Positions 1 through 11,976 are shown, numbered from the stretch's first letter. The stretch is 64,000 nt of DNA from Salibacterium aidingense DSM 18341 (GCF_000429685.1 NZ_AUCI01000016.1:28298-92297), one strand, 5' to 3'. Made by a program: numbers and translations. The notes: generated by a model from the letters alone, not told the origin.

Positions 1-804
1 CTGATCGGCCGTACCTATTGGGAAGAAGCATTACATGCCTCTCTTATGACAAGACCTCTTTTACTTTTTTATGGTCTGGCTCATCTTCTAAAGGGAATTA
101 CATTAATAAGTGATCCGCATTACCCCGCTTCAACGGATGTGCTGGCTCACGGTATTACCTCCAGAAAACGTAAGAAAAAAGATTATACTTTCCTTCAGGA
201 CGAAATTAAAGTACAGAAAAGAGGTTTTTTTCCTCATTTCTCTCAACTATTGTTTCACATGAAACATCCTTATGGAGAAAAATGGAAAATGAGAGACCTA
301 TTTTTTAAATGGGAGGATCTTTTTGACCTTTATATAAAAATTCACGGGCCGGCCGCCCTTCCAACAATTCAACTGGAAACTTCCCAAATCACGGTTAAAC
401 ACTTTCCAGCCATGAATGAACAAGCGTTTCAACGTCTTAAAAAACAACTGGAAGGCCTTTCTATTACCATCGAGCTTATCAAGAAAAGAACAAAGGACAC
501 CGCTCTATTTTATGTAGAAGACCTGCCTGCTGAAGTTAAACATTATTTCATTGAAAAAGGAGACAAACTGTATCTGCCTCCTCATCCGCTTCCTTTATTC
601 AAGCTTTCAAAAATCTCCGCTCATTATTTAATCTTATATAATCTCAGTATGCTCTGCAGATATGAAGGGGAATGGTGGGGCGAGATCATTACCCAGCGCC
701 AGACTGAGGATTATTCTTTCATTCGTTATTACCTGGAAATGGTGCTGTATAATGCACCAGGGCTTTTGGAAGCCTTCTTTAACTCGAGAGGATTTCCTCA
801 ATAA
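1..804 (+). CDS. yaaC: YaaC-like protein, 5' end cut by window edge
   Basis: The reading frame is open from base 1, so the true start lies before the window; 267 codons are visible. The protein resembles Bacillus YaaC, a conserved protein of unknown function encoded next to gyrA. Recognisable stretches are LLLFYGLAHLLKG, DPHYPAS, VLAHGITSRKRKK and FHMKHPYGEK. No membrane segment is evident. It converges on the HD-GYP gene and the two coding regions overlap by 26 bases at their 3' ends. A near-consensus parS site lies inside it at 251-266. Family assignment is from recalled similarity; no function is claimed. Confidence 0.85.
   Translation: MIGRTYWEEALHASLMTRPLLLFYGLAHLLKGITLISDPHYPASTDVLAHGITSRKRKKKDYTFLQDEIKVQKRGFFPHFSQLLFHMKHPYGEKWKMRDLFFKWEDLFDLYIKIHGPAALPTIQLETSQITVKHFPAMNEQAFQRLKKQLEGLSITIELIKKRTKDTALFYVEDLPAEVKHYFIEKGDKLYLPPHPLPLFKLSKISAHYLILYNLSMLCRYEGEWWGEIITQRQTEDYSFIRYYLEMVLYNAPGLLEAFFNSRGFPQ
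251..266. promoter_or_regulatory. Near-consensus parS (ParB-binding) site
   Basis: The sequence TGTTTCACATGAAACA differs from the Bacillus parS consensus TGTTTCACGTGAAACA at one central base. It lies inside yaaC, about 10 kb from oriC, where parS sites are expected. It is probably a weaker ParB (Spo0J) nucleation site. The embedded codons read FHMKH, a stretch conserved in YaaC, so part of the match could come from protein conservation. Confidence 0.6.
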
Positions 805-1861
805 AAGGGCCTTGATCACCTTCAACTCGGATAACATCCTCTGTATCTTCCTGTTGTACCATTGGTTCTGCCGGTGACTTTTCATCAACGTAAATAATGG
901 TAGCAAATGCCCCGTTGCTCAGCCTGACTTTCGTGCCGATTGAAAATGTGATCAGAGCATGCATTAATAACTGTGTTGTTTCAGGATCGAGTCTACCGAA
1001 CTGATCTTTCGACATTTCATCAATAACTTTGTATGGAGAGCGTTGTTTCCTATAGTAATGCTCACTTGTCATAGCATGATACACGTCTGCAGTACTAACG
1101 ATTTTACTTAATTTATGAATTTTATCACTTTTCACTTGAAGGGGATAGCCGCTTCCATCTTCTCTTTCATGATGCTGAAGTACAGCGAGTAAAACGTCTT
1201 CACTTACCGAGTTGATTTCTTTCACCATATTATAAGAGTAGTACGGGTGATTTTTAACTTCTTCATATTCGTGTTCGGTTAAGTGTTCTTTAATATACAG
1301 TACAGCAGCAGGAAGCCTGGCCATCCCGGCATCACACAAAGCTCCAGCTATTCCGGCCTGAAGCCGTTCTTTTTTAGAAAAGCCTTTTTTTCTGGCTAAA
1401 AACATAGCAAGAAGAGCTGTAGAAACAGCATGGTGATACAAATAATCTTCTTTCGTGCTGAAGTGGTGAAGGAAAAGAACCTGATTGGGATGTTTGGTTA
1501 GTTTCTCCGCCAGCGGCGCAAGGACCCCTCGTATTTTATCCATTTCAATCCGGCTGCCCCCTGTCCATTTCTGGAACAACGCTTTGTAGGTTTGGACCGC
1601 TTTTAAATAGTAATCTAAAAATGGAACCGGTGCTTCAGAGCGAGATTCTTCTGTTTCCTCCTCTGCATCCGGCGGTTGAAAGGGTGTCCCGTCGATTAGT
1701 TTCTTCTCCACATGTACCTTATGTATCAAGAATGCTTCGAGTACTTCTAGGTGTTTTGCTGTTAAAATGGTCTTTTTCCGGATAATAGGGTGAGATGTTA
1801 CTGCAAAAACGTCTTCGGTCAGAATGCAGCCTTCTTTTAATTGTTCTCTTTTAACTTTCAT
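779..1861 (-). CDS. HD-GYP domain protein with altered HD motif
   Basis: A 360-residue soluble protein of the HD-GYP family, whose active members hydrolyse cyclic di-GMP. The C-terminal half carries the GYP motif HHEREDGSGYP near residue 230 and a later STAD aspartate. The signature HD pair is Cys-Asp here (ALCDAGMARLP, near residue 176), so one metal-binding histidine is missing and activity may be reduced, changed or lost. The N-terminal 110 residues are an unassigned, partly acidic region. ATG at 1861 is chosen because AAGGGGAAATGTT precedes it; a longer frame to 1888 has no better site. It lies between gyrA and yaaC and is transcribed in the gyrA direction. Confidence 0.8.
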   Translation of the reverse strand: MKVKREQLKEGCILTEDVFAVTSHPIIRKKTILTAKHLEVLEAFLIHKVHVEKKLIDGTPFQPPDAEEETEESRSEAPVPFLDYYLKAVQTYKALFQKWTGGSRIEMDKIRGVLAPLAEKLTKHPNQVLFLHHFSTKEDYLYHHAVSTALLAMFLARKKGFSKKERLQAGIAGALCDAGMARLPAAVLYIKEHLTEHEYEEVKNHPYYSYNMVKEINSVSEDVLLAVLQHHEREDGSGYPLQVKSDKIHKLSKIVSTADVYHAMTSEHYYRKQRSPYKVIDEMSKDQFGRLDPETTQLLMHALITFSIGTKVRLSNGAFATIIYVDEKSPAEPMVQQEDTEDVIRVEGDQGPFIEEILSS

Positions 1862-1968
1862 AACATTTCCCCTTTTTCCTTCCTGCACACTTTTTTATCA
1901 TTATAAATCATAAAAAGCGAAAAGAAAAAATAAAAATGGAAAGATATTCGCAAAACCATTAAAAGCCT

Positions 1969-2008
1969 AAAAACCCCGAACGATTTTTATGTATCGTTCG
2001 GGGTTTTT
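1969..2008. terminator. Bidirectional terminator downstream of gyrA
   Basis: A 16-bp perfect stem, AAAAACCCCGAACGAT paired with ATCGTTCGGGGTTTTT across an 8-base loop, has A and T runs on both sides. It follows the gyrA stop codon on the minus strand. The CGAACGAT hairpin followed by TGTCCCAAAAACT at 2028-2040 resembles the end of the repeat at 63576-63921, so it may derive from that element. Confidence 0.85.
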
Positions 2009-2119
2009 GTGCATTAGGGTTTATTGCTGTCCCAAAAACTGAGCTGGATTACTGCTCCTGTCACAAGGACCACACAACGTGCGTTTTTCCCCGTCCTCTC
2101 TTTTTATCCGAGACTCCCT

Positions 2120-4654
2120 CTATTCTTCAGAAGGATCCGGATCTTGGGCTTCTCCTGATTCTTCTCCTTCTTCTGGAAGTTCTTCGGGTTCTGCACCCTG
2201 CTGGTCTGAGTCGTCCGGGTCTACCTCATCTTCCGGCGTCTCCACAGGAGCTACGGTTGATACTTCTTCTCCTTCCGCCAGGCGGATGAGGGTAACCCCT
2301 TGGGCATAACGACCCAATTTTGATATCTCTTGTGCCTGCATTCGGATAAGGACCCCTTGAATGGTCATGATCATAATATCATGATCATCGGAAACGCAGC
2401 GCATCGAGACCAGAGACCCGTTGCGTTCGGTAAGGTTGCAAGCTTTGATCCCCTTTCCTCCCCGCTGCTGCATTTTAAACTCATGTATCGGGGTTCGTTT
2501 TCCAAATCCTTTATCCGTCACAATCAGCACATCTTTCTCCTCATCGGCAATGTCCATGCCTATGACTTCATCGTCGGCTGATAAAGAGATGGCTTTTACG
2601 CCGGTTGCGGACCGGCCCATAAACCGTACATCTTCCTCTCGAAAATGAATAGAAATGCCTTGTTTTGTTCCAAGAATAAGACTTTCATCGCCATGAGTAA
2701 GACGGACGCCATACAGTTCATCGTTTTCACGAATATTTATGGCGAACAACCCGCCCTTTCGGATATTGGAAAATGCTGATAGTTTTGTCCGTTTAGCGAT
2801 TCCCTGTTTGGTTAAAAAGAACAGATAAGCATCGTCCGAAAAAGCTTCTACAGGAATCACTGTACTGATATACTCATCTTTTTCCACCTGCAGCAGATTA
2901 ATTACCGGTATTCCTTTAGCCGTCCGCTGCAGTTCCGGAATCTCATAGGCTTTTAAACGGTAGACCTTCCCTTTATTTGTAAAGAAAAGGATCGTTTGAT
3001 GGGAACTTGTCGTAAACAGGTGCTCCACAAAATCATCGTCGTTTGTTCCCATTCCCTGCACACCACGGCCTCCCCGGCGTTGACTGCGATACGTATCAAT
3101 AGGCATCCGTTTAAGATAGCCGTGATGGGAAATCGTAATTACGACATTCTGTCGCGGGATCAGGTCTTCGTCTTCAATCTGATTTTCTCCGGCCGTAATA
3201 ACCGTCCGGCGTTCATCATTAAACTTTTCTTTAATCTCCGTAAGTTCCTCTCTAATAATCTCAAGAACCCGTTCTTCACTTGCAAGAATCGCTTTCAGTT
3301 CTTTAATCCGCTCGACCAGATCACTGTATTCCTGTTCAATTTTATCCCTTTCCAATCCGGTTAAACGCTGAAGACGCATTTCGAGGATAGCCTGGGCTTG
3401 TTCGTGGGTTAATGAGAATTGTTCGATTAAGCCGGTCCTGGCAATGTCGGTGGTCTCTGACCCGCGGATTAAATCAATGACAGCGTCCAAATGATCCAGC
3501 GCTGTTCTTAACCCTTCCAGAATGTGAGCCCTTGCTTCTGCTTTTTGCAGTTCAAACGCCGTGCGGCGCTTAATAACAACTTTTTGATGTTCAAGATAAT
3601 GATTAAGACACTGTTTTAAATTTAATACCTGCGGACGTCCGTCCACTAAAGCCAGAATGTTTATACCAAAGCTTGTCTGCAGAGCTGTTTGTTTATATAA
3701 ATTGTTTAACAGAACATTGGCGTTGGCATCTTTTTTTACTTCAATGACAACCCGCATTCCGTTTCGATCCGATTCATCCCGAAGATCTGTGATGCCTTCT
3801 ATTTTCTTGTCCCGGACAAGTTCAGCTATTTTTTCAATCAGCCGGGCTTTGTTAACCTGATAGGGAAGCTGATCGACTATAATAGACTGCTTTCCGCTGT
3901 TATTTTCCTCAATATAAGCATTGGCCCGAATAATAATAGAACCGCGCCCCGTCTGATAGGCTCTCTTTATGCCGGATCTTCCAACTATCGCTGCAGCGGT
4001 TGGAAAATCAGGACCGGGAATATATTCCATTAAATCAGGGACAGTCATTTCTGGATTTTTACTTAGCGCAAGGACGCCGTCAATAACTTCTCCCAGCTGA
4101 TGCGGTGGAATATTGGTAGCCATTCCTACTGCAATGCCTGCTGCGCCGTTAACTAACAGGTTCGGGAAGCGGGAAGGCAATACTACAGGTTCTTGTTCGT
4201 TTCCATCATAGTTATCCTGATAGTCAATGGTATCTTTATTGATGTCCCGTACCATTTCCAGAGATATTTTGGACATCTTTGCTTCCGTATACCTCATCGC
4301 TGCCGCAGCATCTCCGTCGATCGAACCAAAATTACCATGCCCGTCCACCAGCATGTTCCGGTAGCTGAAATCCTGCGCCATTCTTACCATTGTTTCGTAT
4401 ACAGCGGAATCTCCGTGGGGATGGTATTTACCAATGACATCTCCTACAATACGCGCGGACTTTCGATAGGGTTTATCCGGCGTCATGCCGAGTTCATTCA
4501 TTGCAAACAGGATGCGGCGGTGCACTGGTTTCAGTCCGTCCCGGACATCTGGAAGCGCCCGGCTGACAATAACGCTCATGGCGTAATCCAGAAATGAGGT
4601 ACGCATTTCCTGACCTATATTTATTTCTGTTACTCTCGATTCATTATCTGCCAT
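2120..4654 (-). CDS. gyrA: DNA gyrase subunit A
   Basis: An 844-residue GyrA, the DNA-cleaving subunit that forms A2B2 gyrase and introduces negative supercoils. The active-site tyrosine is Y122 ([11 protein letters not shown]). The quinolone-resistance region [10 protein letters not shown] carries the usual S83 and E87, so no resistance substitution is visible there. The C-terminal domain has the GyrA box QRRGGRG, needed for DNA wrapping. The last 50 residues are strikingly rich in Asp, Glu and Pro, longer and more acidic than in typical bacilli. ATG at 4654 is preceded by GGGAGG; upstream codons in the same frame look non-coding. It lies 254 bases downstream of gyrB. Confidence 0.98.
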   Translation of the reverse strand: MADNESRVTEINIGQEMRTSFLDYAMSVIVSRALPDVRDGLKPVHRRILFAMNELGMTPDKPYRKSARIVGDVIGKYHPHGDSAVYETMVRMAQDFSYRNMLVDGHGNFGSIDGDAAAAMRYTEAKMSKISLEMVRDINKDTIDYQDNYDGNEQEPVVLPSRFPNLLVNGAAGIAVGMATNIPPHQLGEVIDGVLALSKNPEMTVPDLMEYIPGPDFPTAAAIVGRSGIKRAYQTGRGSIIIRANAYIEENNSGKQSIIVDQLPYQVNKARLIEKIAELVRDKKIEGITDLRDESDRNGMRVVIEVKKDANANVLLNNLYKQTALQTSFGINILALVDGRPQVLNLKQCLNHYLEHQKVVIKRRTAFELQKAEARAHILEGLRTALDHLDAVIDLIRGSETTDIARTGLIEQFSLTHEQAQAILEMRLQRLTGLERDKIEQEYSDLVERIKELKAILASEERVLEIIREELTEIKEKFNDERRTVITAGENQIEDEDLIPRQNVVITISHHGYLKRMPIDTYRSQRRGGRGVQGMGTNDDDFVEHLFTTSSHQTILFFTNKGKVYRLKAYEIPELQRTAKGIPVINLLQVEKDEYISTVIPVEAFSDDAYLFFLTKQGIAKRTKLSAFSNIRKGGLFAINIRENDELYGVRLTHGDESLILGTKQGISIHFREEDVRFMGRSATGVKAISLSADDEVIGMDIADEEKDVLIVTDKGFGKRTPIHEFKMQQRGGKGIKACNLTERNGSLVSMRCVSDDHDIMIMTIQGVLIRMQAQEISKLGRYAQGVTLIRLAEGEEVSTVAPVETPEDEVDPDDSDQQGAEPEELPEEGEESGEAQDPDPSEE

Positions 4655-4908
4655 ACCATAAACCTCCCAATTCTGAGCCATTCTCTGATAGAATGGTCTC
4701 TTCAAACAAAGGCGCAGCGGATGCAGCGGCATCCCTGCCTGCTCCCGGTTTCAAGCGCCCGTGAATCTCCCGCTTTCCGGAAGCCGGAGATAACAGACGA
4801 CGAAACAACCTATTGGTTTCTGCCTGCATCATGCAGGCCCCAAAGACGCTCCCTTCCAATGTTGCGAACGAGTCTTTGGCCGTAAACTCTTCGGATGGAA
4901 GTTTGCCT

Positions 4909-6861
<1,953 letters not shown>

Positions 6862-6909
6862 TTATGGCTCCTTTTTCAGTACAATTCCTGTACGCCATTA
6901 CGGACTACG

Positions 6910-7194
6910 TTATGATTCTGCTGTATCCTCACTATCTTCACTGTAGTCGTCAAAATCCGATACCATCTGAGCCCGCCGCTTCAGGGTTAACGTAGATATG
7001 GGGGATAAATAAATTTTTTCCGTAGTAACAACCACAGACTTTGATTGTTCCGCAGAAATCCGTTCAATATCATTCTCGTTCCGGGAGGCTAAAAACTGCT
7101 GAGTGATACTCGAAGAATCATGAGTATCCTGATCTACGATTGTAATGACGTCTTTCGAACGAATGACGGTATCTCCGCCTAAATGAATAAACAT
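6910..7194 (-). CDS. remB: RemB (YaaB, DUF370) extracellular-matrix regulator
   Basis: A 94-residue small protein matching YaaB/RemB: it begins MFIHLGGDTVIRSKDVI and contains SVVVTTEKIYLSPISTLTLK. RemA and RemB are DNA-binding regulators tied to biofilm-matrix genes in B. subtilis. ATG at 7194 is chosen over GTG at 7203 because GAGGTGG lies five bases upstream. That ribosome-binding site overlaps the end of recF, which suggests translational coupling. The Asp/Glu-rich C-terminal tail appears to be an extension beyond the conserved core. Confidence 0.88.
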   Translation of the reverse strand: MFIHLGGDTVIRSKDVITIVDQDTHDSSSITQQFLASRNENDIERISAEQSKSVVVTTEKIYLSPISTLTLKRRAQMVSDFDDYSEDSEDTAES

Positions 7195-7204
7195 CTGTTC
7201 CACC

Positions 7205-8326
7205 TCATTTCCTTTGCTCCAATGTTCCTGCTTTGGCGATAAATGTAGAGGCCTGCTTCAAGGTATCATGTTCAATTCCATGAACGCTGGTTGTTGTCAC
7301 AAATGTCTGTACCTTTCCCTGAATGGTGTTTAACAGATGGGACTGCCTGTAATGATCCAGTTCAGAAAGAACATCATCCAATAATAAAATCGGGTATTCC
7401 CCGATATTATCGTGTATGAGTTCAATCTCTGCTAATTTCAGGGATAGAGCGGCTGTACGCTGCTGCCCCTGAGAACCGTACGTCTGTACATCTTTATTGT
7501 TAATCCGCAGGGTAAGTTCATCCCGGTGCGGACCGATTAACGAAACTCCCCGGCGTATCTCATTCTGCCTGTTTTGTTCAAATTTCCGTTTTACACCTTT
7601 TTCTATCATCGACAAATCCATGTCTTCTGATACCTCTGCAGAAGGAGCATACCTAATCTGCAGGTCTTCCTGGTGTTTGGTTATCCGGCTGTGTATCTCA
7701 TTTGCCCAGTTTTGAAGCAGATGGAGAAAAGAATACCTTTTCTGTATTACTTTCGCGGCTGCCTGGGACAGCTGCTCTGTAAGCACGTCCAACATGACTT
7801 CCTGTTCCTGGTCAGGGATAGGAAACATGTTTTTCAACAGCTGGTTCCGCTGTTTTAAAATACGCTGATACATCATTAAGTCATAAAGGTAAACGGAACT
7901 TATCTGTCCAATCTCCATGTCAATAAAACGGCGTCTCATCTGCGGTCCGCCTTTTACCAGGTTTAGATCCTCCGGCGCGAACATAACGACGTTACATGTT
8001 CCTATATATTCGCTCAGCTTTTGCTGCTCGAGACTATTTATCTTGGTTTTTTTCCCTTTGGTGGAAACGATCACTTCCAAAGAAAGCGGACCATTTTTCC
8101 TCTCTATATCCGCTTCAATTCTGGCGAAGTCCTGTTCCCATTGAATTAACTCTTTATCTTTAGAAGTCCGGTGGGATTTTGCAAACGCAAGGACATAGAC
8201 AGCTTCCATCATATTTGTTTTCCCCTGCGCATTTTCACCAAGGATGACATTCACTTTATCTTCTACATTAAGGGTGATGTCATCGTAATTGCGGAACTGT
8301 TTAAGGTGAATCTCTTTAATATGCAC
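7205..8326 (-). CDS. recF: RecF, DNA replication and repair ATPase
   Basis: A 373-residue SMC-like ATPase that helps load RecA at single-strand gaps. The Walker A motif GENAQGKT is at residues 30-37, the signature region [17 protein letters not shown] lies in the last third, and Walker B is [11 protein letters not shown]. Length is typical. The start codon is GTG, with GAGGG about five bases upstream. It is nine bases downstream of rlbA and is followed directly by remB, in the conserved dnaN-rlbA-recF-remB-gyrB order. Confidence 0.97.
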   Translation of the reverse strand: MHIKEIHLKQFRNYDDITLNVEDKVNVILGENAQGKTNMMEAVYVLAFAKSHRTSKDKELIQWEQDFARIEADIERKNGPLSLEVIVSTKGKKTKINSLEQQKLSEYIGTCNVVMFAPEDLNLVKGGPQMRRRFIDMEIGQISSVYLYDLMMYQRILKQRNQLLKNMFPIPDQEQEVMLDVLTEQLSQAAAKVIQKRYSFLHLLQNWANEIHSRITKHQEDLQIRYAPSAEVSEDMDLSMIEKGVKRKFEQNRQNEIRRGVSLIGPHRDELTLRINNKDVQTYGSQGQQRTAALSLKLAEIELIHDNIGEYPILLLDDVLSELDHYRQSHLLNTIQGKVQTFVTTTSVHGIEHDTLKQASTFIAKAGTLEQRK

Positions 8327-8335
8327 AGTATCCCT

Positions 8336-8560
8336 CTAAGGATAGTTTGAAAAAACCGTAAGTCTGCCGGTTTCCTCAATATCAATTTCGTCTCCGTGGT
8401 AAAGTTTTTTCCCCCGTCTCTGTTCAGGTTCGCCGTTAACAAACACTTCAAACTCGGATAAAAACAGTTTTGCCATGCCGCCGGAGTCGATAATAGCCGC
8501 TTCCTGCAATAGCTGCCCTAGCGTAATATATTCGGTATCAATCGTTATCGTTTGATCCAT
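8336..8560 (-). CDS. rlbA: S4-domain protein YaaA/RlbA
   Basis: A 74-residue protein consisting of a single S4 RNA-binding fold (GGMAKLFLSEFEVFVNGEPE, then RRGKKLYHGDEI). In bacilli it is always encoded between dnaN and recF and has been linked to ribosome assembly. ATG at 8560 follows GAGGAATCAAG at good spacing; an upstream extension in frame to 8632 looks non-coding. It ends nine bases before recF. Confidence 0.92.
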   Translation of the reverse strand: MDQTITIDTEYITLGQLLQEAAIIDSGGMAKLFLSEFEVFVNGEPEQRRGKKLYHGDEIDIEETGRLTVFSNYP

Positions 8561-8713
8561 CTTGATTCCTCCTGCGTCTGCCGCTCTTGCATTTCCACAC
8601 GGACTTCCTGTACGAACGACATATGGACTCACTATATATTTTACTAAACTTATAAGGATAACGCCAATAGGAACACGGAAGAAAAACTTCCGACCCCTGC
8701 TGTAAAGCAGAAA

Positions 8714-8739
8714 CCTCCAGGTTATTTTTAACCCGGAGG
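8714..8739 (-). terminator. Weak hairpin after dnaN
   Basis: CCTCCGGGTTA and TAACCTGGAGG form an imperfect stem with an AAAAA loop, followed on the minus strand by only a short T run (TTTCTGC). It probably attenuates rather than stops transcription between dnaN and rlbA. A second small stem, CTGC TTTA GCAG type, follows. Confidence 0.4.
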
Positions 8740-8752
8740 GGATATTGTCGTT

Positions 8753-9895
8753 TTAATATGTGCGAACGGGAGAAAATAGATGCAGCATTTGATCGTGATC
8801 GGAAGGTCTTATGACAAAAGGACTCATCGCTCCGGTGAACATAATATGAACCACTTCGCTGTCAATGACCTTCAACGCGTCAATGATATTTTTTCCATTA
8901 AAAGAAATCCTCAGTTCTTCTCCTTCGAGAGAATGACATGTTATACGTTCCGTCACTTTTCCCACTTCAGCCGAGACGGAACTGATTTCTATATCCGAAT
9001 TCTCCAATGTTTTAAAATTAATGACATTGTTTTTGGCTTCTTTTGACAACAACAGGGCCCGCTCTAACGAATGAAGCAGGTCTTTTGTTGAAATTTCCAT
9101 CGTCGTTTTGGACTGATCTGGAATCATGTTGCTCGTTACTGGATATTTTCCATCCAACAATCTTGAAAAGAATAATAGATGCTTGAATTTAAATAATACT
9201 TGGCTTTCCGTTACAACAATTTGAACTCTTTCGTCGCTATCCTCTAAAATCTGCCTCAATTCGTTTAAACTCTTTCCCGGAATTACCACATTGGACATTT
9301 CAAGAAGATCTCCCTCTGATTCTATCGACGCTTTTCTCATAGCAAGCCTGTGACTGTCTGTTGCAGTACAGGTCAGCTGTTCTTTTTCATTTTCCAGGTT
9401 TACACCTGTCAACACTGGACGTGTTTCCTGAGTGGACACAGCGAATACAGTTTGTCGAATCATGTCTCTTAATAGGTTTTGAGGCAGTGTAAAAGTCTGG
9501 TTTTCTTCAAGATTAGGCAGTCTTGGGTATTCTTCTGGATCCAGACCGTTTAAGTTAAACACCACAGAACCAGAACGGAGAGTAGTAGCAAACTGATCCT
9601 GGACAATAAGTTCAATTTCCTCCCCGGGGAGTTTTTTTACAATATCAGCGAAAAAACGGGCCTGAAGAACAATACTTCCAGTTTCTTTAATATCTGCATA
9701 TTCGGTTTCTTCATCTGCCTGTGGAATAAAGGTTTCAATAGATATATCTGAATCACTGCCGGTCAGGGTGATACCATCTGCCGCCGCGTCGATTTTTATG
9801 CCTGTAAGAATTGGAATGGTCGTTCTTGTAGATACAGCTTTATTTACATGCTGCACACTGTGAACAAAAGTTTCCCGTTGGATAACAAAGTGCAT
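8753..9895 (-). CDS. dnaN: DNA polymerase III beta subunit (sliding clamp)
   Basis: A 380-residue sliding clamp: a homodimeric ring of three similar domains per subunit that tethers DNA polymerase III and recruits repair and mismatch factors. Typical stretches are MHFVIQRETFVHSVQHV, ETRPVLTGVNLE, ATDSHRLAMRK and the C-terminal DHDQMLHLFSPVRTY. The start codon ATG at 9895 follows GGGAGATGTCGT. The origin unwinding region lies directly upstream, so the clamp gene is immediately downstream of the melted DNA, as in B. subtilis. Confidence 0.98.
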   Translation of the reverse strand: MHFVIQRETFVHSVQHVNKAVSTRTTIPILTGIKIDAAADGITLTGSDSDISIETFIPQADEETEYADIKETGSIVLQARFFADIVKKLPGEEIELIVQDQFATTLRSGSVVFNLNGLDPEEYPRLPNLEENQTFTLPQNLLRDMIRQTVFAVSTQETRPVLTGVNLENEKEQLTCTATDSHRLAMRKASIESEGDLLEMSNVVIPGKSLNELRQILEDSDERVQIVVTESQVLFKFKHLLFFSRLLDGKYPVTSNMIPDQSKTTMEISTKDLLHSLERALLLSKEAKNNVINFKTLENSDIEISSVSAEVGKVTERITCHSLEGEELRISFNGKNIIDALKVIDSEVVHIMFTGAMSPFVIRPSDHDQMLHLFSPVRTY

Positions 9896-9907
9896 ACGAC
9901 ATCTCCC

Positions 9908-10030
9908 TTATATATATTATTATATTTAATAATTTTAGTAGTAATAATCGTAGGTGTTGTGCAAAATGTGGATAATTAAGATAAATGCTGATGCAACAGA
10001 GTTATGCACATGTGGAAGGAATGTGTATAA
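9908..10030. other. oriC: oriC, dnaA-dnaN part: unwinding element, DnaA-trio and DnaA boxes
   Basis: Read on the minus strand from dnaA: boxes TTATACACA (10022-10030), TGTGCATAA in reverse orientation (10002-10010), TTATCCACA (9967-9975) and, directly abutting it, TTTTGCACA (9958-9966). A GC-richer spacer then leads to the DnaA-trio, TAG-TAG-TAA-TAA on the plus strand at 9936-9947. The AT-rich tract 9908-9935 follows. This box pair, spacer, trio and AT tract order matches the basal unwinding system described in B. subtilis and fixes the likely strand-opening site. Confidence 0.9.
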
Positions 10031-10049
10031 CTTAGGGTGTTTCTGCACA

Positions 10050-11402
10050 TCATGTTTTTAACTTGTCGATAACATCTTGAAGATTATTTTGTAATTCTGT
10101 GTCGGTATCGAGCATGGAGGCAATTTTTTCATGGGCATGGATAACTGTCGTATGATCTCTGCCCCCAAACTCTTCTCCAATTTTAGGAAGTGAGGACTCT
10201 GTCATTTCTCTCGAAAGATACATAGCGATCTGTCTGGCAAAAGCTATGGTTTTTGTTCGTCTTTTAGCTTTTAATTCCTGGACTTGGACACTGAACTGGT
10301 CCGAAACGGTTTTTTGAATGTCTGCGATGGTCACTTTTTTTGGTTTGGCGCTTGGAATGATATCTTTCAGCGCTTCTGCGGCAAGGTCAGCGTTCATGTC
10401 CTGATTAATCAGGGAGGAATAAGCGACAACCCGGATAAGGGCTCCTTCCAGCTCCCGGATATTTGTATCAATTTGGTTGGCAATATATAACATTACTTCA
10501 TTTGGTATATCCAGCTTTTCAGCCTTGGCCTTCTTGCGGAGAATGGCGATTCTTGTTTCAAGATCCGGAGGGGTAATGTCCGTGATTAACCCCCATTCAA
10601 ATCTTGAACGGAGCCTGTCTTCAAGAGTCGGTATTTCTTTAGGCGGCCGGTCACTGGAGATAACAATCTGCTTGCTTTCTTCATGAAGTGCATTAAATGT
10701 ATGGAAAAATTCTTCCTGTGTTTGTTCTTTCCCTGCTAGAAATTGAATATCATCTATCAATAATACATCGACGCTCCGGTATTTATTGCGGAAATTAACA
10801 GCTTTATTATCACGAATAGAATTTATAAATTCATTGGTAAATTTCTCCGAAGATAAGTATACCACCCGTGCTTCGGGGTTATGATCAATCACGTAGTGTC
10901 CGATGGCATGCATTAAATGGGTTTTGCCAAGCCCGACGCCTCCGTAGATAAACAACGGATTATAGGCTTTTGCCGGGGCTTCTGCTACAGCCAGAGAGGC
11001 AGCATGCGCAAAACGGTTTCCTGAGCCAATAACAAAGGTGTTAAAGGAGTATTTGTCATTAAGCATGCTTTTTGGCACATCATCTGTCTGATTTTCAGCA
11101 GGGGCCGGCATCTTCTTCATTTCCTGCTCAACCGGGATATGGTCTTCTTCCCCAGCATCCGGAATGATGAATTTTACGTAGAGCTCTGCTCCGGTAATGT
11201 CCTGAAGGGTATCAGAAATCAGCCTGGAATACCGATTTTCCAGCCAGTCTCTGGCGAATTCATTGGGAGCTGTGATAACAATGGTATCCTCTTGAAGTTC
11301 AGCAGCTTTTGTCGATTTTAACCATGTTTCGTAGCTGGGTTTGCTCACTTTTTTCTGCATGACAGACAGCGTCTGGTTCCATAAATCTGTAATATTCTCC
11401 AA
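10050..11402 (-). CDS. dnaA: Chromosomal replication initiator DnaA
   Basis: A 450-residue initiator. Domain I is at the N-terminus and an acidic, variable linker spans about residues 83-112. The AAA+ core has Walker A GGVGLGKT at residues 154-161 and Walker [12 protein letters not shown]. Domain IV carries the DnaA signature [15 protein letters not shown]. The start is TTG, decided by GGAGGG upstream at good spacing and by the family-typical first residues [10 protein letters not shown]; an ATG start is more common. DnaA boxes lie both upstream and downstream, consistent with autoregulation as well as origin binding. Confidence 0.98.
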   Translation of the reverse strand: MENITDLWNQTLSVMQKKVSKPSYETWLKSTKAAELQEDTIVITAPNEFARDWLENRYSRLISDTLQDITGAELYVKFIIPDAGEEDHIPVEQEMKKMPAPAENQTDDVPKSMLNDKYSFNTFVIGSGNRFAHAASLAVAEAPAKAYNPLFIYGGVGLGKTHLMHAIGHYVIDHNPEARVVYLSSEKFTNEFINSIRDNKAVNFRNKYRSVDVLLIDDIQFLAGKEQTQEEFFHTFNALHEESKQIVISSDRPPKEIPTLEDRLRSRFEWGLITDITPPDLETRIAILRKKAKAEKLDIPNEVMLYIANQIDTNIRELEGALIRVVAYSSLINQDMNADLAAEALKDIIPSAKPKKVTIADIQKTVSDQFSVQVQELKAKRRTKTIAFARQIAMYLSREMTESSLPKIGEEFGGRDHTTVIHAHEKIASMLDTDTELQNNLQDVIDKLKT

Positions 11403-11571
11403 TATGTAGTCCCTCCTTTTTCATCGTCTTGTTAATAAAAGGGTATCCAAGGGCAAAGAAAGGCCTCCAACTCTTTAAATATACGGATGGAAGCCTTGCT
11501 GATAATAACGCAAAGGTATAGTTTTTGTATAAGGGGAACAGTGTAGTGCTCCATTGGAGGCTGTGCATAAT

Positions 11572-11892
11572 TGTCGAAACGACAATAATATAGTAGAAAA
11601 ACGGCGCATACACAATGTTCACATGGGTGTGGACAAACTAATTCACCATATGTGGATTCTTATCCACACTCTTATTAACAGATGTGGATAAAACAGAATC
11701 ATTTTTGACTTATCCAGAGTAAAAACAAATATATCATACCAAAAATAAAAACTAGTGACAACGGCTTTTCGTAAGGTTATCCACATTATCAATACCTTGT
11801 GCAAAAGAATTATCAACACCACTATATTATGTGCGTAAGTTGTAGATAATTTTGTCGAAAAAATGTATGTTCGCTATTATTATTTATCCACA
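11572..11892. other. oriC: oriC, upstream part: DnaA-box cluster
   Basis: The 623-base gene-free stretch 11403-12025 holds many DnaA boxes. Perfect matches to TTATNCACA on either strand are at 11572-11580, 11660-11668, 11683-11691, 11777-11785 and 11884-11892. One-mismatch boxes are at 11628-11636, 11710-11718, 11810-11818 and 11841-11849. The stretch is AT-rich. It corresponds to the incA/incB half of the bipartite B. subtilis origin and must also contain the dnaA promoter, which I could not place confidently. Confidence 0.9.
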
Positions 11893-11946
11893 AGACGTTG
11901 AAAGGTTTATCCTATTTTTTATAGAGGGCGAAGTGGAAGGGAAAGC

Positions 11947-11976
11947 TTGACAACCCAAAGACATACTCTATATAAT
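11947..11976 (+). promoter_or_regulatory. Sigma-A promoter for rpmH
   Basis: A consensus TTGACA (11947-11952) and a consensus TATAAT (11971-11976) are separated by 18 bases. They lie 50 bases upstream of the rpmH start and point away from dnaA. Confidence 0.85.
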
